DNA from: Gemmatimonadota bacterium
GTDB lineage: Bacteria; Gemmatimonadota; Gemmatimonadetes; Palauibacterales; Palauibacteraceae
NCBI GenBank assembly: GCA_022825725.1
Contig: JAJDWE010000041.1
Span: 1-64,000 of the forward strand
Direction of reading: 5' to 3'
Length of the DNA stretch: 64,000 nucleotides
Under the pieces are notes generated by a model that saw only the letters and a program-made list of their open reading frames with translations, was not told the DNA's origin and made no database searches. Made by a program: the position numbers and the translations under genes. Of this stretch, positions 19,548 to 28,159 are shown one piece after another. Every line of letters begins with the position of its first letter. The first letter of the stretch is position 1.

Positions 19548-20921
19548 ATGAAGGTTGGAAATCGAACTCTGACACTCGCCGCGGCCGCCGTGCTCGGCGC
19601 GGTTTTCGCCGCCCCGGCCGCCCTCGGCGCCCAGGCGATCGACGTCGTGGAGCGCGGCAGCCGGAACATGGAAGTGCTCGGGCACGTCCCGCTCGGCCCG
19701 CGGCTCAGCATCGCCGACATGGACATCGAGCAGGAGATGCACCGGCCGTACGCGTACGTCGCGCGCATGCAGTACGGGCCCGTCGGTCCGAAGGGGCTCG
19801 ACATCGTCTCGATCGAGGACCCGGAGAACCCCGAGTTGCTCTACGAGTGGCGGATCGAGGACCAGGACCTCCACCTGCGAACCGGCGGGATGGATGTGAA
19901 GCACTTCAAGTGGGGAGACCGCTACTACGTCGTGCAGTCGCTCCAGTTCGGGCAGGGCGGACCGGACTCCGACATGGGGGCCGTCGTCCTCGACGTCACG
20001 GGACTGCCGGACGGCTCGACGGTGCGTGAGGTGGCCCGCATCAAGGAGCCCGACCTGCCGGGCGGCTTCCACAACATCTTCATCTACAAGCACTCGAACA
20101 TGAACGTGTATCTCGTCGCCACGGTCTCGGGACCGTACGCGGCCGTCTACGACCTCGGCGCCCTCGTCGACGGGCGCGGCGACGCGATGGTGGCGCAGAT
20201 CCCCGTCCCGGATCAGGGGATGGAGGGGAACCGGCGGCGGGGATACCACGACTTCTATCTCGGCTACCACCCGGAAACGGGGACGGACCGCTTCTACGGC
20301 GGCGGCAGCGGCGGCTACTACATCTACGACGTGACGGATCTCGACAACCCGGAGCTTCTGACGCAGATCGTGGGGGTTTCCGGGATCCGCAGCGGCCACA
20401 CCTTCACACCGACGCCGGACGGGAACTTCGCGATCGCGGAGACGGAGTATCAGTACGCGCCGCTCCGGATCTTCGACCTCAGGCCCGGACTCAACGGCGA
20501 GGTCCCGGCGATCAACCGCCCGATCGCGGCGTGGACGGCGAACTGGAAGAACCTCGTCCACAACCACGAGGTGCGTTGGCCGCTCGTGTTCGTGTCCGGT
20601 TACCTGGACGGACTCGTCGTGTTCAACATGATGGACCCGGAGAACCCGATCACGGTGGGCCACTACGACACCTATCTGGGACCGCCGAACGTCGATCGGA
20701 CCGCCGTCTTCAACGGCACCTTCGGGGTCGATGTCCGGAACGAGGACGGGCTCATCGTCGTGAGCGACATGACGACGGGTCTGTGGACCTTCCGGATGGA
20801 GGGCTTCCAGGGATGGAACGGCGACGACTGGGGCGTGCCGAACATCTCCAGCGCCCAGGACTGGGACAACGGACCGGCCGGCGCGGCCGGGCGCATCACG
20901 ACGGACGAACAGGGCGACTGA
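19548..20921 (+). CDS. Secreted LVIVD/beta-propeller repeat protein
   Basis: Signal peptide; repeats of V.DL/VTDLDNPELLTQIVGVSG, IVSIEDPENPELLYEW, VFNMMDPENPITVGHYDTY. Confidence 0.78.
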   Translation: MKVGNRTLTLAAAAVLGAVFAAPAALGAQAIDVVERGSRNMEVLGHVPLGPRLSIADMDIEQEMHRPYAYVARMQYGPVGPKGLDIVSIEDPENPELLYEWRIEDQDLHLRTGGMDVKHFKWGDRYYVVQSLQFGQGGPDSDMGAVVLDVTGLPDGSTVREVARIKEPDLPGGFHNIFIYKHSNMNVYLVATVSGPYAAVYDLGALVDGRGDAMVAQIPVPDQGMEGNRRRGYHDFYLGYHPETGTDRFYGGGSGGYYIYDVTDLDNPELLTQIVGVSGIRSGHTFTPTPDGNFAIAETEYQYAPLRIFDLRPGLNGEVPAINRPIAAWTANWKNLVHNHEVRWPLVFVSGYLDGLVVFNMMDPENPITVGHYDTYLGPPNVDRTAVFNGTFGVDVRNEDGLIVVSDMTTGLWTFRMEGFQGWNGDDWGVPNISSAQDWDNGPAGAAGRITTDEQGD

Positions 20922-20931
20922 CGCCGGCGGC

Positions 20932-22734
20932 ATGAGCACCCGGCCACGGCTCCTCGTGGTCGGGAGCCCCTCCCTGGACCTCCTGCACTTCGGGGGCCGC
21001 TCCGTGCGGTCCGCCGGAGGCGCGGGACTCTACACCGCGCTCGCGGCGCAGCGGGCCGGGGCCGCCGTCACGGTCGTCGCGCCGCGTCCGGACCCCATGC
21101 CGGCGGAACTCGAGCCCGCGGACCGCCTCCTCGACTGGCGGGGACCGCCGGTGCCGCCCTCGGCGCTCCCTCACTTCGAGATCGAGTACTTCGCCGATGG
21201 CCGGACCGTCTATCGGCAGGCGGTGCGGGGTTCCGAGGGGGACATTCGCTACGGCGACATCCCCGACGCGGAACCGGGGGCCTTCGCCTACGTCGTCCCT
21301 CTCCTCGACCCGGAGCTGCAGCTGGGGTTCGCGCGGCGGCTGTCCGCGGCGGGCGTGCGCGTGGGGTGCGGGACCTACGCGCCGGGGATCCGTGCGCACC
21401 GGGAGGTCGTCACGCGGGTCGTGGAGGCATCCGACTACTTCTTCTGCAATGAGGAGGAAGCCCGCCTCCTCTTCGGATCTCTCGACGACGTCGCGGTCGC
21501 GCCGGGGCGCGCGGTCTTCGTCACCCGGGGGTCGCGCGGGGCGCGCGTCGTCCTCGGCGACCACCCGATCGACGTCCCCGCCCCGGAGGTCGAGGAGGTG
21601 GACCCGACGGGCGCCGGCGACACCTTCTGCGGGACGGCGCTGGCCCGGCTCGCGGCCGGAGATCACCCTGCCATGGCGGCGCGCGTGGCGGCGGCCCATG
21701 CCGCCCGGACGGTGACGGGCATCGGTCCGGCGCCCCTCCTCTCGGACGGTCCGCCGCCGCGGGCGCCGCGAGATCCTCGGGTCCGCGTCGACGGGGATCG
21801 CGTCCGGCGCGTGGCCGGGGTCATCGCCACAGCCCCCCAGGCGACGGCATTCGACTTCACCGGCCCGGACTTCCCCGAACCCGGCGATCCGGCGGCGCTC
21901 GATTTCTTCTTCGCCGGGACCTTGCAGCAGTTCGGTTTCTGGCACGAGCGCGCGGGCCGCTATGAAGAACCCATGATCGCCTCTCTGGGGAGCCGGGCCG
22001 GGAGCCGAGCCCGCAAGGGGAGCGACTACCTGTGGGCCGCCTACCTGCGCTGGGCCCGCGAGGCGCCGGGCGAACTCACGCCCTCCGGGCAGGCCGCGCT
22101 CGACGATGCGGACTTCGATCATCGCCTGCGGGACGATGGAGGACGCAATCCGCTCCCCGCGGGCGCCCTCCATCCGGCGTGCGCGCGGGCCTACGGACGC
22201 GGCATGCTGGGCCTCGGCCTGACCCCGGCGTCGCTCCTGGCGGAAGCCAACGCCACGGAGCGGCCCCTCGCCCACTTCCTCGAGCGCCTCGATGCGGTCG
22301 GCGGATACCGGGAGGACCCGTGGAGGAAGAAGTCCGCCCTCCTCGCGGCGATCCTCAGCCAGCGCCCGGAGCGATTCCTCCGGCTCGGGGAGGGTGAGGA
22401 CGTGCCGCCGATCGTCGACTACCACTGCCAGCGCAGTTGCCTCCGGCTCGGCGTCGTTGCGGTGACCGACGAGACGCTGGCCTCGAAGCTCGCGAGGCGG
22501 GAGGTTGTGAGCGCGGAAGAGGAGGAGGCCGTGCGCGCCGCCTGTTACGAGGCGGTTGCGGAGATCCGGCGCCTGAGCGGGCGCTCCATGGGGGCCGTGG
22601 ACTGGTTCTTCTTTCAGAACCGGACGCGTTGCCCGGAGATGACGGAGCCCGACTGCGCCGCGTGCCCCGCCGACCCGGCGTGCGCGCACCGCACCCCACT
22701 CTTCCAGCCGGTGTTCCGTACGACCGCGTATTGA
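20932..22734 (+). CDS. Fusion: PfkB/ribokinase-type kinase (N-term about 290 aa) + Qng1/DUF2419-like putative nucleoside glycosidase with C-terminal four-Cys motif
   Basis: PfkB signature VDPTGAGDTFCGTALARLAAGD plus N-terminal GSPSLDLLHFGGRSVRSAGGAGLYTALAA; C-terminal half FFFAGTLQQFGFWHERAGRYEEP...KGSDYLWAAYLRWARE...FLERLDAVGGYREDPWRKKSALLAAIL...PPIVDYHCQRSCLRLGVVAVTDETLASKLARREVV...VRAACYEAVAEI...CPEMTEPDCAACPADPACAHRT...FRTTAY. Confidence 0.72.
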   Translation: MSTRPRLLVVGSPSLDLLHFGGRSVRSAGGAGLYTALAAQRAGAAVTVVAPRPDPMPAELEPADRLLDWRGPPVPPSALPHFEIEYFADGRTVYRQAVRGSEGDIRYGDIPDAEPGAFAYVVPLLDPELQLGFARRLSAAGVRVGCGTYAPGIRAHREVVTRVVEASDYFFCNEEEARLLFGSLDDVAVAPGRAVFVTRGSRGARVVLGDHPIDVPAPEVEEVDPTGAGDTFCGTALARLAAGDHPAMAARVAAAHAARTVTGIGPAPLLSDGPPPRAPRDPRVRVDGDRVRRVAGVIATAPQATAFDFTGPDFPEPGDPAALDFFFAGTLQQFGFWHERAGRYEEPMIASLGSRAGSRARKGSDYLWAAYLRWAREAPGELTPSGQAALDDADFDHRLRDDGGRNPLPAGALHPACARAYGRGMLGLGLTPASLLAEANATERPLAHFLERLDAVGGYREDPWRKKSALLAAILSQRPERFLRLGEGEDVPPIVDYHCQRSCLRLGVVAVTDETLASKLARREVVSAEEEEAVRAACYEAVAEIRRLSGRSMGAVDWFFFQNRTRCPEMTEPDCAACPADPACAHRTPLFQPVFRTTAY

Positions 22735-22781
22735 GGCCGGGACGGTTTACCACGACAGACCACGGGAATCGGGAGAATCTC

Positions 22782-23270
22782 ATGAGAAAGTTCGGAGCGA
22801 CGTTGCTTCTCGCCGCAGCGATCCTCGTCACGCCCGCGGTCGCCGCCGCGCAGGATGACGCCGAAGCGGGGGCGGTCGCCGCGGTACAGGCGCTCTTCGA
22901 CGCCATGGCCGCGCGCGATGGCGACGCGATCCGCGGCCTGCTGACCGACGGCGCCATGTTCGTCGCCACGGCGGAGACCGCGGACGGCGTCCAGGTCCGG
23001 GAGAGCACGGGCGCCGAGTTCGCCGCCTCCATCGGCCAGCCAGGACCCGCCCTGCTCGAACGGCTGTGGGATCCCCACGTGATGATCGAGGGTCCGATCG
23101 CCGTCGTGTGGACTCCCTACGACTTCCACGTGGACGGCGAGTTCAGCCACTGCGGCATCGACGCCGTCAGCCTCGTGCAAACGAGCGACGGCTGGAAGAT
23201 CTCCAGCATCGCCTACACCCGCGAAACCGAAGGCTGCGAACCCAGCCCCCTCGGCCCCCCCGGCGGCTGA
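22782..23270 (+). CDS. Secreted SnoaL/DUF4440-like NTF2-fold protein
   Basis: Signal peptide MRKFGATLLLAAAILVTPAVAAAQ; AVQALFDAMAARDGDAIRGLLTDGAMFV...FSHCGIDAVSLVQTSDGWKISSIAYT. Confidence 0.8.
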   Translation: MRKFGATLLLAAAILVTPAVAAAQDDAEAGAVAAVQALFDAMAARDGDAIRGLLTDGAMFVATAETADGVQVRESTGAEFAASIGQPGPALLERLWDPHVMIEGPIAVVWTPYDFHVDGEFSHCGIDAVSLVQTSDGWKISSIAYTRETEGCEPSPLGPPGG

Positions 23271-23278
23271 CGCAGCGG

Positions 23279-24523
23279 CTAGGCGGTCACCATTAGCGCG
23301 GTGCCGTACATCACGAGCAGGCCGAGGAGGAGGCCTGTGGCGTTGAGGGGGGTGAACAGGCCCTGCGGCCAGCTCTTCCGGATCAGGCGGGTGACCTCGA
23401 CGATGACCTGCACGATGGCTCCGGCGCCGAGGGCGAGGAAGAAGGTCGCCAGCGTCGGCGAGTAGGAGAATCCGCCCGCCCACGCCCCCAGGACGGTGGG
23501 CAGTCCGGCGATCCCGCCCATGAACGCGAAGTGCCGGAGCGCGGGCCGACGATCCGCGACGGGCGCGACGATCGCCAGGCCCTCCGTCGTGTTGTGGAGC
23601 GCGAAGCCGATGACGAGGAAGCTCCCGAGCGCGATCTCTCCCAGCGAGAAGGCCGCCCCGATTGCGAGTCCCTCGCCGAGGTTGTGCAGCCCGATGCTGA
23701 TCGCGATCAGGTACGCCACCGTGAGCCCGCGGCTCACCCCGCCCCCGCCCGCGTCGCCGGAGCCTGCGCCGCCCATGCCGCGCCCGAGGTTCCCGAGGGC
23801 CCTGAGACCGACGATGGCGCCGATGAAGCCGACGGCGATCAGTCCGGCCGCCTGAAATCCCTCCGCCACGAGCGCCGAAGTCTCGAGCGTGTCCTCGAGC
23901 GCATCGACGACGAGGAAGGCCAGGAGGCCCACGGTGAGGCTGAGGTAGAAGTGGATCCACTTGCGGTCGATCCGGCGCAGGAACGGATACCACAGCAGAC
24001 CGATGAGGACGGGGAGTACGCCCGCGTAGAGGCCGAGGAGGCCGAAAGTCGTCAGGTAGAGCGCGTTCGGGCGCGGTGAGAGCGTCGCCACCGCCACCTC
24101 GTGGTCGAACGTGAGTCCGGTGGAGGTCACGATCCGGATGACGTGGAGTTCTCCCTCGACCCAGGGGTAGTCCAGTTCCAGCGTGGCCCGGGCGAGGCGC
24201 GGCAGCGTCGCGTCCCCATCGATCTCGAACTGCCAGTAGGCGTCGTCGACGATTACCTGCGCGATGGTGGCCGCCTCGGGACCTCCATTCACCACGTGCA
24301 CACGCATGACGCCGTTTTCCGGGAAGCTCACGCGCTCGATCGTGAGGTCCTCGACGGGCGGGAACGCGTCGCGGAAGGGGGCCGTGGGGTCGGCGCCGAA
24401 GAAGAACGCGACGAGTCCCGCCAGGAGCGCGAGCGGGAGGAGACCCAGGACCCAGCGCGCCGGACCGCGCGGCCGGGGCCTGCCGCCCGACCGTTCGTCA
24501 GACATGGCCGCCATGGGCACCAC
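23279..24523 (-). CDS. ZIP family metal transporter with extracytoplasmic N-terminal domain
   Basis: TM-rich C-terminus with AISIGLHNLGEGLAIGAAFSLGEIALGSFLVIGFALHNTTEGLAIVAP (ZIP TM IV/V HNxxEG repeats); about 120-aa N-terminal beta-rich region after the first TM. Confidence 0.92.
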   Translation of the reverse strand: MVPMAAMSDERSGGRPRPRGPARWVLGLLPLALLAGLVAFFFGADPTAPFRDAFPPVEDLTIERVSFPENGVMRVHVVNGGPEAATIAQVIVDDAYWQFEIDGDATLPRLARATLELDYPWVEGELHVIRIVTSTGLTFDHEVAVATLSPRPNALYLTTFGLLGLYAGVLPVLIGLLWYPFLRRIDRKWIHFYLSLTVGLLAFLVVDALEDTLETSALVAEGFQAAGLIAVGFIGAIVGLRALGNLGRGMGGAGSGDAGGGGVSRGLTVAYLIAISIGLHNLGEGLAIGAAFSLGEIALGSFLVIGFALHNTTEGLAIVAPVADRRPALRHFAFMGGIAGLPTVLGAWAGGFSYSPTLATFFLALGAGAIVQVIVEVTRLIRKSWPQGLFTPLNATGLLLGLLVMYGTALMVTA

Positions 24524-25613
24524 GGTCGCGCACCGGCACGCCCTCCCCGGCGGCGAGCCGCTCGACCGCCTCGAAGAAACCCATCCACCCCAGTTCCGCG
24601 AATTCGCTCTGGTGCGCGTGGAACATGTGCATGCCGGGGTTCTCGAGACGGAACTCGAGGACGTGCCGTTCGCCCTGGCACATCATGATCGTGTCCGTGA
24701 GCTCGTACTGGTCCGGCCGGGTTCCGGTCCGGAAGACCTTGAACATGCCCGCGTGCAGGTGGAACGAGTTGATGAGGTCGAACTCGGTCGTGTTTACGAG
24801 ATAGATGCGGCACAGGTCGTCCACGCCCAGGCGCACCGGATGGTGGTGGTAGTAGAACGCCGAAGTATTGACCGCGTACACCTCGTTGTCCCCGTCCAGG
24901 TTGCTGTCGAACGCGTTCATCACCATCACCATCTCCCGCGCCGGTTCCCGGCCTTCGGGCGGATCCACGATGAACGTCCCGTACAGACCCTTATGGATGT
25001 GCCGCTTGAGCGGCATCGTGTGGCAGTGGTACAGGTGGAGCCCGAACGGCTTCGCCTCGAACTCGTAGGTGAAGCGCTGCCCCGGCTCGACGATGGGTTC
25101 GAAGCCGTCCATCTCCGGCGGGTGCGTACCATGGAAGTGGATCGTGTGGGGGTGCGACCCCGCGTTGACGAACTCGACCTGGAGGATGTCCCCTTCCGTG
25201 CAGCGCAGCGTCGGGCCCGGCACCTGTCCGTTGTAGGTCCACGCCGGGAAGAAGACGCCGGGCGCGATCTCGATGTCGCGGTCGAGCGCCACCAGTTCCC
25301 AGCGCCGCACGACGCGACCGTCGGCGCGCGTCGTGACCTCGCCGTAGTCGAAGTCCGTGAGGAAGGCCGCGGGATCGAACGGGCCGTCGGGCCCGGGCAT
25401 GCCGACGATCCCCATCGCCTCCTGGTGCCCCGCATGCGGCCCCCCCGTGGCGCCAGCCGTTCCCGGCTCGCGCGGCATGGCGCCGCTGGCCGCCAGCGCC
25501 GAAGCCGCGCCGCCCCGGGAGGCCAGATCCAGCACCGTCGCGCCTGATACGCCGGCAACTCCCGCCGCACCAAGCTTCAGCCAGTCGCGCCGACTCAACC
25601 TCTCCGGCTTCAC
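24498..25613 (-). CDS. Multicopper oxidase (two-domain type, TAT-exported)
   Basis: LSRRDWLKLGAAGVAGVSG TAT leader; HPHTIHFHGTHP; GLHLYHCHTMPLKRHIHKG; INSFHLHAGMFKV; GMHMFHAHQSEFAELGWMG. 26-bp overlap with the downstream ZIP gene. Confidence 0.92.
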   Translation of the reverse strand: MKPERLSRRDWLKLGAAGVAGVSGATVLDLASRGGAASALAASGAMPREPGTAGATGGPHAGHQEAMGIVGMPGPDGPFDPAAFLTDFDYGEVTTRADGRVVRRWELVALDRDIEIAPGVFFPAWTYNGQVPGPTLRCTEGDILQVEFVNAGSHPHTIHFHGTHPPEMDGFEPIVEPGQRFTYEFEAKPFGLHLYHCHTMPLKRHIHKGLYGTFIVDPPEGREPAREMVMVMNAFDSNLDGDNEVYAVNTSAFYYHHHPVRLGVDDLCRIYLVNTTEFDLINSFHLHAGMFKVFRTGTRPDQYELTDTIMMCQGERHVLEFRLENPGMHMFHAHQSEFAELGWMGFFEAVERLAAGEGVPVRDRGAHGGHV

Positions 25614-25685
25614 TCGTCCTCCGAATTTCCCGAAAATCGGCCGGGCCGACGCCCGCAGACGACGCTCGCAGACGATGCCCGTGGC

Positions 25686-25711
25686 CGATTTTTAGTCTAG
25701 GCTAAAAATCG
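25686..25711. promoter_or_regulatory. Perfect inverted repeat CGATTTTTAG-TCTAGG-CTAAAAATCG, candidate DtxR/MntR-type operator of the MCO-ZIP pair
   Basis: 10-bp perfect arms, 6-bp spacer, 73 bp upstream of the MCO start; AT-rich island in a GC-rich region. Confidence 0.65.
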
Positions 25712-25854
25712 TTATCCGGAAGATGCAAGGATGCTTGAGCGGCGTCAACAAGCGCCTGGTGGGACCGTGGTGAGCCTGGCCGCGGCGGGCCGGCGCCGCG
25801 CGTGGGGAGCCGGGTCAGCCCGTGGTGGGTCGGCCCTGAGCGTGGCGGGGCGGG

Positions 25855-26937
25855 TCAGTCCGTGGCGGGCTGGCTCTCGAGGGTCATCGCTTCCACCGCG
25901 CGGAGGATGCGGGTGCGCGCGGCCTCCCGGGCCCGGTCGAGTTCGGCGACGGCCTCCGCCTTCGCCCGGGCGACGCGCGGGAACTTGCCGGTCCGGACCC
26001 GATCCAGCCGTGCCCGGGCCTTGGCGGCGGCGCGGTCGAGGCGCACGAGGCACTGCTCCTCGCGGGCGCGTTCGATTCGCAGCAGGCCGGCCTCCCGGGT
26101 CCTCTGGATGCGCGACAGCGCCCGATCGAAGCGCCGGTTCACGCGGTCCGCCGAGTCGCGGTAGAACTTCGCCGCGAACTCCCGGGGCGTCGCCGTGCGC
26201 GCGTAGAGCACGTTGGCGAGTCGCAGGACGCTCAGAATCCGGATGTAGAACCAGCCGATATCGAACTCCCACCAGTGCGCCTTGAACTTGGCCGAGCGCG
26301 GGTCCGCGTGATGGTTGTTGTGGAGCTCCTCGCCGAGGATCCAGATCCCCCAGGGATAGAGATTGTGGCTGTCGTCGCGCGTCCCGAAGGTCCGGTAGCC
26401 GAGCGCGTGCCCGAGACCGTTGATGATGTTCCCCGTCAGCGGCATCCAGAACACCATGCACGTCCAGACGATGAGCCCGGGGATGGCCCCGAACAGGAAC
26501 AGGTCGAGAACGAGCATGAACCGGAGCCCCAGACCGCGGCGCTTCGTGTAGACGTTGCGCTCGACCCAGTCATCCGGAGTCCCCTTCCCGTACTTCTCAA
26601 GCAGCGTGTGGTCTTTCGAAGCCTTCCTGTAGAAGAAGAGCCCGCCGAAGGCGATGTTCGCGAGACCCTCGAGCGTGGGCGAGTGAGGATCGCCCTCCCG
26701 GTCTGCGTAGGCGTGGTGCTTGCGGTGGATCGCGACCCACTCCTTCGTCACGATCCCGGTGGTGAGCCAGCACCAGAAACGCATTGCGTGCTCCACGACC
26801 GGATGGAACACGACGCCGCCGTGCGTCGCCGAGCGGTGCAGGTAGAGGGTGTTGACCATGTTGGTGAGGTGGCCGGCGACAAGGATCCACACGAGGGCGA
26901 TCCACCACGGTTCTCCCAGGACCGCATAACCTGGCAT
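25855..26937 (-). CDS. Acyl-CoA / fatty acid desaturase with helical C-terminal extension
   Basis: Histidine boxes HRSATH, HRKHH, NNHH (EELHNNHHAD); TM segments; R/A-rich C-terminal tail. Confidence 0.92.
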   Translation of the reverse strand: MPGYAVLGEPWWIALVWILVAGHLTNMVNTLYLHRSATHGGVVFHPVVEHAMRFWCWLTTGIVTKEWVAIHRKHHAYADREGDPHSPTLEGLANIAFGGLFFYRKASKDHTLLEKYGKGTPDDWVERNVYTKRRGLGLRFMLVLDLFLFGAIPGLIVWTCMVFWMPLTGNIINGLGHALGYRTFGTRDDSHNLYPWGIWILGEELHNNHHADPRSAKFKAHWWEFDIGWFYIRILSVLRLANVLYARTATPREFAAKFYRDSADRVNRRFDRALSRIQRTREAGLLRIERAREEQCLVRLDRAAAKARARLDRVRTGKFPRVARAKAEAVAELDRAREAARTRILRAVEAMTLESQPATD

Positions 26938-26982
26938 GCGTTTTTCTCCTCAGCTCTCGGCTTTTTGCTGCGCCGGTCCAAC

Positions 26983-28158
26983 CTAACCCTGGAGCACCCC
27001 GAGCGCCCACCGGGCGTGTTCCCGGACGAGGGGCGAGGGGTCCTCCGCGAGACGGCGCAAAACGGGGCGCGCAGCGGGCGTGCCGGCGTTCCCGAGGCCG
27101 ACGGCGAGGTTTCGGAGAAGCCCGTCGCGGCCCGGACGGCTGAACGCGGTGCCCCGATAGCGGGCCCGGAACCCGTCCGTGTCGAGACGAGCGAGTTCCT
27201 CGGCCCACGCGACCATGTCCTCGGGCGGCATCGGCTGGCCGGGCTGCGGCTCGAAGGGCGCCCGGGCCGGGGAGGGCGCCTCCGAGTTCCACGGACACAC
27301 CTCCTGGCAGATGTCGCACCCGAACACCCGGTTCCCGATCGCGGGGCGGAGCGCCTCGGGGATGGAGCCCCGGAGTTCGATCGTGAGATACGAGATGCAG
27401 AGGCGCGCATCGAGCACGCGGCCATCGAGGATCGCGTCCGTCGGACACGCGTCGATGCAGCGCCGGCACGTCCCGCAGCGGTCGTGGACGAAGGGAGGAT
27501 CGGGCTCGATCTCGAGGTCCGTGAGCAGTTCTCCCAGCATGAGATAGGACCCGAGGTCGGGGTGAAGGAGCATCGTGTTCTTGCCGATCCAGCCCAGGCC
27601 GGCGCGCTGCGCGTGGTCGCGCTCGAGGACGGGGCCGTAGTCCACGTAGCGCTTCGTACGGGCGCCGGGCGCGAGGTCCTCGATGGCGGCGGAGAGCGCG
27701 TCGAGACGTTCCTCGAACACGTCGTGATAGTCGCGGCCCAGCGCGTAACGGGCGACGACCGGCAGCCGACGCCTGCGGTCGGCACCCCCGCGGTCGGCAC
27801 CCTCGCGGTCGGCCGACCACGGGTCCGGCGCCGTCGTGCCGGCGGGCGTCGATCCGTACAGGAGACTGACGACGACGAGCGTCCGGCAGCCGGGGAGCGC
27901 CTCCCGCGGGTCGAGGCGGCGGCGCACCGCGTCCTCGCGCGCCATGTAGGCCATCTCGCCGTGGTAGCCCTTCGCGAGCCAGGCTTCGTACACCTCCGCG
28001 TGCGTCGGGGGCGCCGCCGGAGCGAACCCCACCTGGTCGAAGCCGGCCGCACGCGCGGCCGCCCGGATCCGCTCCTTCAGCGCGCCGGCGCCGGCCATGG
28101 AGGCGCCGGCCATGGAAGCGTCGGCCATGCCGCCGTCGGCCGCGGAGGGGTCGGCCAT
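26983..28158 (-). CDS. queG: Epoxyqueuosine reductase
   Basis: GWIGKNTMLLHPDLGSYLMLGELLTDLEIE; CGTCRRCIDACPTDAI; CDICQEVCPWN; C-terminal HEAT-like tail. Start uncertain because of the repetitive N-terminus. Confidence 0.95.
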   Translation of the reverse strand: MADPSAADGGMADASMAGASMAGAGALKERIRAAARAAGFDQVGFAPAAPPTHAEVYEAWLAKGYHGEMAYMAREDAVRRRLDPREALPGCRTLVVVSLLYGSTPAGTTAPDPWSADREGADRGGADRRRRLPVVARYALGRDYHDVFEERLDALSAAIEDLAPGARTKRYVDYGPVLERDHAQRAGLGWIGKNTMLLHPDLGSYLMLGELLTDLEIEPDPPFVHDRCGTCRRCIDACPTDAILDGRVLDARLCISYLTIELRGSIPEALRPAIGNRVFGCDICQEVCPWNSEAPSPARAPFEPQPGQPMPPEDMVAWAEELARLDTDGFRARYRGTAFSRPGRDGLLRNLAVGLGNAGTPAARPVLRRLAEDPSPLVREHARWALGVLQG

Positions 28159-28159
28159 G

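Noticed and set aside
17787-20939. 1050-aa minus-strand ORF
   Set aside because: Antisense to well-supported multicopper oxidase and LVIVD genes; composition (R/H/V/D-rich) is typical of a spurious ORF in high-GC DNA.
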